A stretch of 10,282 nt of DNA, from the NCBI GenBank assembly GCA_050015575.1, contig JBEKBD010000103.1:1-10282 (forward strand). The letters are read 5' to 3'. Positions within the stretch are counted from its first letter, which is position 1, and every line of letters starts with the position of its first letter. Position numbers and translations under genes: made by a program. The notes below the pieces were generated by a model, which was not told where the DNA came from, made no database searches, and saw only the letters and a list, made by a program, of their open reading frames with translations. The stretch comes from Roseiarcus sp050015575. GTDB lineage: Bacteria > Pseudomonadota > Alphaproteobacteria > Rhizobiales > Beijerinckiaceae. Shown here one piece after another: positions 5,753 to 10,282 of the stretch.

Positions 5753-7811
5753 CAAGATCATCATCGACGGCAAAGAGCTCGACGTTCCCGCCGAATACAC
5801 GCTGCTCCAGGCGTGCGAGGCGGCGGGGGCGGAGATTCCGCGCTTCTGCTTTCACGAGCGGCTGTCGGTCGCCGGCAACTGCCGGATGTGCCTGGTCGAG
5901 GTGAAGGGCGGGCCGCCCAAGCCGACGGCGTCGTGCGCGACCGCGGTCAAGGATCTGCGCCCCGGCCCCAAGGGCGAGCCGCCGGTCGTCGAGACCAATT
6001 CGCCGATGGCGCGCAAGGCGCGCCAGGGGGTGATGGAGTTCCTGCTCATCAACCATCCCTTGGACTGCCCGATCTGCGACCAGGGCGGCGAGTGCGATCT
6101 GCAGGACCAGGCGATGGCCTACGGCGTCGACTCCTCGCGCTTTGCCGAGAACAAGCGCGCGGTCGAGGACAAATACGTCGGCGCGCTGGTCAAGACGTCG
6201 ATGAACCGCTGCATCCAATGCACGCGTTGCGTCCGCTTCGCCACGGAAGTTGCGGGCGTCGCCGAACTCGGCGCGATCGGGCGCGGCGAGGACATGGAGA
6301 TCACCACCTATCTCGAAGGCGCGCTCACTTCCGAATTGCAGGGCAACGTCGTCGATCTCTGCCCCGTCGGCGCGCTGACTTCCAAGCCGACCGCGTTTCA
6401 TGCCCGGCCGTGGGAATACGTCAAGACCGAATCGATCGACGTGATGGACGCGCTGGGATCGGCGATTCGCGTCGATTCGCGCGGGTCCGAAGTGGTGCGC
6501 ATTTTGCCGCGGATCAACGAGGCGATCAACGAAGAATGGATTTCCGACAAGACGCGCCACGTCGTCGACGGGTTGAAGACCCAGCGGCTCGATCGCCCCT
6601 ACGTGCGCGTCGACGGCAAGCTCAAAGCCGCGACTTGGCCGCAAGCCTTCGCGGCGATCGCCGCGAAGGCCAAGACGACCGCGCCGGCGCGCATCGGCGC
6701 GCTCGCCGGCGATCTCGCCAGCGTCGAGGAAATGTTCGCGCTGAAGGCGCTGATGGCGAAGCTCGGCGTCGTCAACCTCGACTGCCGCCAGGACGGCTCG
6801 AAGCTCGATCCGAGGTTCGGCCGCGCCTCCTATCTCTTCAACTCGACGATCGCCGGCATCGACGAGGCCGACGCGATCATGATCATCGGCTCGAACCCGC
6901 GCCGCGAGGCGCCGGTGCTCAACGCCCGCATTCGCAAGCGCTGGCTCAGGGGCGATTGCCTGATCGGCGTCGTCGGCGAAAAGGCCGATCTGACCTACGG
7001 CTACAATTACCTCGGCGCCGGCCCCGATTCGCTTGTCCCCTTCGCCGAGCATCCGCCGGCCCACAAGACCAAGCCAATGTTCATTCTCGGCGCCGGCGCC
7101 TTCGCGCGGCCGGACGGCGCCGCCGCGCTCAGCCTGGCGGCCAAGGCGGCGCTGTCGCTCGGCGTCGTCAGGGACGGATGGAACGGCTTCAATGTGCTGC
7201 ACTCCGCCGCTTCGCGCGTCGGCGGCCTCGATCTCGGCTTCACGCCCGGCAAGCGCGGGCTCGATGCGCCGGCGATGGCCAAGGCGGGCGGCGTCGACCT
7301 GGTCTTCAACCTCGGCGCCGATGAAATCGACATCTTGCCCGGCGCCTTCGTCGTCTATATCGGCACGCACGGCGACAAGGGCGCGCACCGCGCCGACGTC
7401 ATCTTGCCCGGCGCCGCCTACACCGAAAAGACCGGCGTCTACGTCAACACCGAAGGTCGGCCGCAATTCGCCGAACGCGCCGTGTTCCCGCCGGGCGAGG
7501 CGCGCGAGGACTGGGCGATTCTGCGCGCGCTATCGGACGCGATCGGCGCGCGGCTGCCGTTCGATTCGCTCGGCGCGCTGCGCGCCGCGCTCGCCGCCGC
7601 CCATCCCGATCTCGTCGCGTACGATCAAATAGCGCCGGCCGACGCCGGCGCGTTGCGAGCGCTCGCCGGCCTCGGCGGCGCGCTCGACCGCGCCCCGTTC
7701 GTCTCCAGCGTCGCCGACTTTTATTTCACCAACCCGATCGCGCGCGCCTCGCGCGTCATGGCCGAATGCTCGGCCCTGGCCAAGGGCGAGACGCGCCAGG
7801 CCGCGGAATAG
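5748..7811 (+). CDS. nuoG: NADH-quinone oxidoreductase subunit G (75-kDa subunit)
   Basis: This 687-aa subunit carries the electron-transfer wire from the NADH module towards NuoI. The N-terminal ferredoxin-like part holds [2Fe-2S] N1b (C34, C45, C48, C63). Next comes N5 with its unusual His ligand (H103, C107, C110, C116), then N4 (C155, C158, C161, with C205 in DLCPVGALTSKP). A molybdopterin-oxidoreductase-like but cofactor-free C-terminal domain follows, with GSNPRREAPVLNARIRKRW. I see no extra CxxCxxxC group after residue 220, so the N7 cluster of Escherichia coli and Thermus is absent, as is usual in alphaproteobacterial and mitochondrial enzymes. The start at ATG 5748 gives MAKIIIDGKELDVP, the expected N-terminus. 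The stop is 8 bp before nuoH. No truncation or frameshift is seen. Confidence 0.98.
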   Translation: MAKIIIDGKELDVPAEYTLLQACEAAGAEIPRFCFHERLSVAGNCRMCLVEVKGGPPKPTASCATAVKDLRPGPKGEPPVVETNSPMARKARQGVMEFLLINHPLDCPICDQGGECDLQDQAMAYGVDSSRFAENKRAVEDKYVGALVKTSMNRCIQCTRCVRFATEVAGVAELGAIGRGEDMEITTYLEGALTSELQGNVVDLCPVGALTSKPTAFHARPWEYVKTESIDVMDALGSAIRVDSRGSEVVRILPRINEAINEEWISDKTRHVVDGLKTQRLDRPYVRVDGKLKAATWPQAFAAIAAKAKTTAPARIGALAGDLASVEEMFALKALMAKLGVVNLDCRQDGSKLDPRFGRASYLFNSTIAGIDEADAIMIIGSNPRREAPVLNARIRKRWLRGDCLIGVVGEKADLTYGYNYLGAGPDSLVPFAEHPPAHKTKPMFILGAGAFARPDGAAALSLAAKAALSLGVVRDGWNGFNVLHSAASRVGGLDLGFTPGKRGLDAPAMAKAGGVDLVFNLGADEIDILPGAFVVYIGTHGDKGAHRADVILPGAAYTEKTGVYVNTEGRPQFAERAVFPPGEAREDWAILRALSDAIGARLPFDSLGALRAALAAAHPDLVAYDQIAPADAGALRALAGLGGALDRAPFVSSVADFYFTNPIARASRVMAECSALAKGETRQAAE

Positions 7812-7819
7812 GACCAGAG

Positions 7820-8986
7820 ATGAGCAGCGTCTCTCCCACTCGCCCCGAGCCTTCCCGCTGGCCCGTCGTCGTCGCGCTCGTGGCGCTGGCGGGCGTCGCC
7901 GCGCTGGTCGTCGCGGCGGTCGTCTGGTTCTTCGTCAGCGGCGCCGCGGCGACGTTCGGCGCGTGGCTGTACGCCTCGGCGCTCGGCGCCTTCGTGCGCT
8001 ACGCGCTGGAAAGCCTGGCGCTGCTGGTTTGCGTCCTGCTCTCGGCGGCGGCGCTCATCTACGCCGAACGCAAGATCTGGGGCTCGATTCACCTCCGGCG
8101 CGGGCCGAACGTCGTCGGTCCGTGGGGCGTGCTGCAGCCGTTCGCCGATTTCTTCAAGTTCATCTTCAAGGAGCCGATCATTCCCGCGGGCGCCAACAAG
8201 GGCGTGTTCGTTCTGGCGCCGCTGGTGTCGGCGACGCTGGCGCTGGCGGCCTGGGCGGCGATCCCCGTCGCGGACGGCTGGGTCGTCGCCGACATCAACG
8301 TCGGCGTGCTCTACCTCTTCGCGGTGTCCTCGCTCGGCGTCTACGGCATCGTGATGGCGGGCTGGGCGTCGAACTCGAAGTACCCGTTCCTGTCGGCGCT
8401 GCGCGCGGCGGCGCAGATGGTGTCCTACGAAGTCTCGATCGGCTTCGTCATCGTCACCGTGCTGCTCTGCGCCGGCTCGCTCGACCTCAGCGATATCGTG
8501 CGCGCGCAGGACACCCGCTTCGGGCTGTTCGGCTGGTACTGGCTGCCGTTGCTGCCGATGGCCGTCATCTTCTTCGTCTCGGCGCTCGCCGAGACCAACC
8601 GCCCGCCGTTCGATCTGGCCGAGGCGGAGTCGGAGCTGGTGGCCGGGTACATGGTCGAGTATTCCGCCTCGATGTTCCTGCTGCAGTTCCTCACCGAACT
8701 GGTCGCGATCCTCGCGATGTCGTCGATCATGACGGTGCTGTTCTTCGGCGGCTGGCTGTCGCCGATTCCCTTCCCGCCCTTCACCTGGGTTCCCGGGGTG
8801 ATCTGGTTCCTCCTCAAGGCGTGGACCGTCGTCTTCATGTTCTCGTTCGTGAAGGCGATCGTGCCGCGCTACCGCTACGACCAATTGATGCGGCTCGGCT
8901 GGAAGGTGTTCCTGCCGATCTCGCTGTTCATGGTGGTGGCGGTGGCAGGCGTCTTGGAGGCGACCGGCTGGGGAGCGCATAGCTGA
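7820..8986 (+). CDS. nuoH: NADH-quinone oxidoreductase subunit H (ND1-like), with N-terminal extension
   Basis: This 388-aa membrane-arm subunit forms the quinone-access chamber beneath NuoB and NuoD. Family landmarks are YAERKIWGSIHLRRGPNVVG (81-100), QPFADFFKFIFKEPIIPAGA (106-125), GWASNSKYPFLSALRAAAQM (181-200) and ETNRPPFDLAEAESELVAGY (258-277), the acidic loop at the quinone cavity. The core resembles alphaproteobacterial NuoH of about 340-350 aa; about 40 residues are extra at the N-terminus. This extension contains a hydrophobic stretch at 14-39 that looks like an added membrane helix ahead of the usual first helix (about 60-82). The start ATG 7820 follows the nuoG stop by 8 bp with an AGGA-type site in between. 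An internal start would lack that spacing, though a GTG or TTG further in is not excluded. An in-frame ATG upstream at 7766 lies inside nuoG and is not preferred. Confidence 0.95.
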   Translation: MSSVSPTRPEPSRWPVVVALVALAGVAALVVAAVVWFFVSGAAATFGAWLYASALGAFVRYALESLALLVCVLLSAAALIYAERKIWGSIHLRRGPNVVGPWGVLQPFADFFKFIFKEPIIPAGANKGVFVLAPLVSATLALAAWAAIPVADGWVVADINVGVLYLFAVSSLGVYGIVMAGWASNSKYPFLSALRAAAQMVSYEVSIGFVIVTVLLCAGSLDLSDIVRAQDTRFGLFGWYWLPLLPMAVIFFVSALAETNRPPFDLAEAESELVAGYMVEYSASMFLLQFLTELVAILAMSSIMTVLFFGGWLSPIPFPPFTWVPGVIWFLLKAWTVVFMFSFVKAIVPRYRYDQLMRLGWKVFLPISLFMVVAVAGVLEATGWGAHS

Positions 8987-9005
8987 AATGGGGCGGCTCG
9001 TTGGT

Positions 9006-9010
9006 GAGGA
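9006..9010 (+). promoter_or_regulatory. Ribosome binding site deciding the nuoI start
   Basis: GAGGA sits 7 nt before ATG 9018. The alternative in-frame ATG at 8988 is 1 nt after the nuoH stop, has no such motif, and would add ten residues not typical of NuoI. Confidence 0.7.
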
Positions 9011-9017
9011 CAAACCC

Positions 9018-9512
9018 ATGGCGCTGAGACTCGATTCCGCCGCGCGCTCGCTCTTCCTGGGCGAGTTCCTGGCGGCGTTGGCGCTTTCGGTGCGCTACAT
9101 GTTCAAGCCGAAGCTGACGCTGAACTATCCTCACGAGAAGTCGCCGCTCAGTCCGCGCTTTCGCGGCGAGCACGCGCTGCGCCGCTATCCCAACGGCGAG
9201 GAGCGCTGCATCGCCTGCAAGCTGTGCGAAGCGATCTGTCCGGCGCAGGCGATCACCATCGAAGCGGGCCCGCGCCGCAACGACGGCGCGCGCCGCACGA
9301 CTCGCTACGACATCGACATGACCAAGTGCATCTACTGCGGCATGTGCCAGGAGGCCTGCCCGGTCGACGCCATCGTCGAGGGGCCGAATTTCGAGTTCGC
9401 GGTCGAGACCCGCGAGGAGTTGTTCTACGACAAGGACCGATTGCTGGATAACGGCGCGCGTTGGGAGCGCGAGATCGCGCGCAACCTCGCGGCGGACGCG
9501 GAATATAAGTGA
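9018..9512 (+). CDS. nuoI: NADH-quinone oxidoreductase subunit I (23-kDa, 8Fe ferredoxin-type)
   Basis: This 164-aa protein is the usual alphaproteobacterial length. It carries the two [4Fe-4S] clusters N6a and N6b, which relay electrons from NuoG to N2 in NuoB. The ligands lie in two ferredoxin motifs: C64, C67, C70 and C74 (CIACKLCEAICP), and C104, C107, C110 and C114 (CIYCGMCQEACP). The fourth Cys of each motif serves the other cluster, as in 8Fe ferredoxins. The N-terminal amphipathic helix (ARSLFLGEFLAALALSVRYMFKP) anchors the subunit on the membrane arm. NYPHEKSPLSPRFRGEHALRRYPNGEE (36-62) is near-invariant in this group. The start was chosen by the GAGGA site and the normal length. nuoJ follows after a 74-bp gap occupied by a hairpin repeat. 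Confidence 0.98.
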   Translation: MALRLDSAARSLFLGEFLAALALSVRYMFKPKLTLNYPHEKSPLSPRFRGEHALRRYPNGEERCIACKLCEAICPAQAITIEAGPRRNDGARRTTRYDIDMTKCIYCGMCQEACPVDAIVEGPNFEFAVETREELFYDKDRLLDNGARWEREIARNLAADAEYK

Positions 9513-9517
9513 GCGAG

Positions 9518-9569
9518 CCCTTCCTCCCTTGCGGGGGAAGGCGTCATGCGCAACATGACGGATGAGGGG
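9518..9569. repeat. Modular double-hairpin intergenic repeat, copy 2 (nuoI-nuoJ gap)
   Basis: Hairpin one is 9519-9541: CCTTCC[T]CCC pairs with GGGGGAAGG around loop TTGC, with T9525 bulged. Hairpin two is CGTCATG (9542-9548) pairing with CATGACG (9554-9560) around CGCAA. The element ends GATGAGGGG. It shares the outline CCCTTCCTCC / GG(A/G)G(A/G)AAGGCG / G(C/A)(G/T)GAGGG with 376-446, but the second stem sequence is entirely different. The nuoJ ribosome binding site (AAAGGGA, 9571-9577) begins directly behind it. There is no T-tract, so an intrinsic terminator is unlikely; an effect on mRNA processing or stability is possible. Confidence 0.7.
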
Positions 9570-9586
9570 CAAAGGGACGTAAGACT

Positions 9587-10192
9587 ATGCAGGCCGACGC
9601 GATTTTCTTCTGGCTGTTCTCGGGGGCGCTGATCGTTTCGGCGTTGATCGTGATCCTCGCCCGCAACCCCGTCCATTCCGTGCTGTTCCTGATTCTCGCC
9701 TTCGTCAACGCCGCCGGCCTGTTCCTGCTGATGGGGGCCGAATTCCTCGGCATGATCCTGATCGTCGTCTACGTCGGCGCCGTGGCGGTGCTGTTCCTTT
9801 TCGTCGTCATGATGCTCGACGTCGATTTCGCCGAAATGAAGCAAGGCTTCGTGCGCTACCTGCCGATCGGCGGCTTGATCGCCTTGGTCGTCGCCGCCGA
9901 ACTGGTCTTCGCCATCGGCTACGAATGGACGCGCTCGCCCGCCGCCGCCGCCGCGGCGGCGCCGTCGGGAACCTTGTCGAACACGGCGGCGCTCGGCCGC
10001 GTGCTCTACACCCAATATTTCTACTTCTTCCAGGCGGCGGGAATGATCCTGCTGACCGCGATGGTCGGCGCGATCGTGCTGACGTTGCGCCATAAGAAAG
10101 GCGTCAGACGGCAGCGGATCGCCGATCAAGTCGCGCGCGGCCCCGCCAGCGCGATCGAACTACGCAAAGTCCCCTCGCGCGCCGGCCTCTGA
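9587..10192 (+). CDS. nuoJ: NADH-quinone oxidoreductase subunit J (ND6-like)
   Basis: This 201-aa membrane-arm subunit with about five transmembrane helices lies next to NuoK and NuoA at the coupling region. Helices are visible at about 6-24, 29-50, 53-77, 91-112 and 146-167. The third contains GAEFLGMILIVVYVGAVAVL (50-69), the conserved stretch known in the family for a helix distortion linked to coupling. A Pro/Ala-rich linker (SPAAAAAAAPSGT, 117-129) sits between helices 4 and 5; it is encoded by a run of GCC/GCG codons. The basic C-terminal tail faces out of the membrane. The ATG 9587 start has AAAGGGA about 10 nt upstream. nuoK starts 13 bp after the stop. Confidence 0.97.
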   Translation: MQADAIFFWLFSGALIVSALIVILARNPVHSVLFLILAFVNAAGLFLLMGAEFLGMILIVVYVGAVAVLFLFVVMMLDVDFAEMKQGFVRYLPIGGLIALVVAAELVFAIGYEWTRSPAAAAAAAPSGTLSNTAALGRVLYTQYFYFFQAAGMILLTAMVGAIVLTLRHKKGVRRQRIADQVARGPASAIELRKVPSRAGL

Positions 10193-10205
10193 AAGGTCCG
10201 TTCCC

Positions 10206-10282
10206 ATGGTCATCGGCCTCGCCCATTATCTCACCCTGGCGGCGATCCTGTTCACGATCGGCGTCGCCGGCATCATTCTCAA
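10206..10282 (+). CDS. nuoK: NADH-quinone oxidoreductase subunit K (5' part, truncated by window end)
   Basis: The first 25 codons begin MVIGLAHYLTLAAILFTIGV, the standard NuoK (ND4L-like) N-terminus covering the first transmembrane helix. NuoK is a small three-helix antiporter-like subunit whose buried glutamates take part in proton translocation; these lie beyond the window. A ribosome binding site AAAGG (10192-10196) overlaps the nuoJ stop and sits 9 nt before the ATG. Identification rests on the N-terminal wording and on its place directly after nuoJ. Confidence 0.95.
   Translation, partial: MVIGLAHYLTLAAILFTIGVAGIIL

Noticed and set aside
5220..7466. Very long open frame on the minus strand (over 700 codons) opposite the second small gene and nuoG
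   Set aside because: It is a GC-skew shadow of nuoG: the product is rich in Arg, Ala, Asp and His without family motifs, and nuoG on the + strand is certain. The same applies to the long minus-strand frames opposite nuoD (1573-2754), nuoF (3485-4816) and nuoH (7721-9019).
8988..9017. Upstream ATG as the nuoI start
   Set aside because: It lacks a ribosome binding site and would give a non-typical ten-residue extension; ATG 9018 has GAGGA at proper spacing and the family N-terminus.
9946..9961. Perfect 16-nt GC palindrome (centre CCGCGG) in nuoJ
   Set aside because: It arises from a run of GCC and GCG alanine codons in a poorly conserved linker; this is expected by composition rather than a regulatory site.

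Overview
The window is the middle of a proteobacterial respiratory complex I operon (proton-translocating NADH:quinone oxidoreductase, nuoA-N type). All genes are on the + strand in the canonical order nuoB (3' part), C, D, E, F, G, H, I, J and K (5' part). High GC, the separate nuoC and nuoD genes, the FeS ligand pattern of NuoG (no N7 ligands seen), the protein wording and the GC-rich modular hairpin repeats all suggest an alphaproteobacterium, probably Rhizobiales. A methylotroph or Beijerinckiaceae/Methylocystaceae-like host is only a guess. nuoA should lie just upstream and nuoL, M and N downstream.

Layout: nuoB end (1-375); a two-hairpin intergenic repeat (376-446); nuoC (533-1126); a foreign-looking ~475-bp insert (about 1127-1601) holding a four-helix-bundle (S23/IVP-type) gene between inverted heptamer repeats; nuoD (1630-2820); a 23-codon micro-ORF that exactly fills the nuoD-nuoE gap; nuoE (2889-3530); nuoF (3548-4852); two tandem paralogous small membrane-protein genes (4895-5305 and 5361-5729); nuoG (5748-7811); nuoH (7820-8986); nuoI (9018-9512); a second copy of the modular hairpin repeat (9518-9569); nuoJ (9587-10192); and the start of nuoK (10206 onward). 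No internal promoter, terminator, tRNA or rRNA was seen, and no gene-free stretch exceeds 300 bases.

How the genes work together: NuoE, F and G form the NADH-oxidising module, passing electrons from NADH through FMN and the NuoE, F and G clusters. NuoB, C, D and I form the connecting arm that carries electrons to quinone at the NuoB/NuoD/NuoH junction. NuoH, J and K belong to the membrane arm that couples this to proton pumping.

Most of the window is ordinary. The accessory content is what deserves attention: (1) the inverted-repeat-bounded four-helix-bundle insert, laid out like a 23S rRNA intervening sequence but placed inside a protein-coding operon; (2) the duplicated small membrane proteins between nuoF and nuoG, with the nuoF-stop/nuoG-start junction present three times; (3) two micro-ORFs that close intergenic gaps by stop/start contact; (4) two copies of a modular double-hairpin repeat with conserved flanks and different stems.
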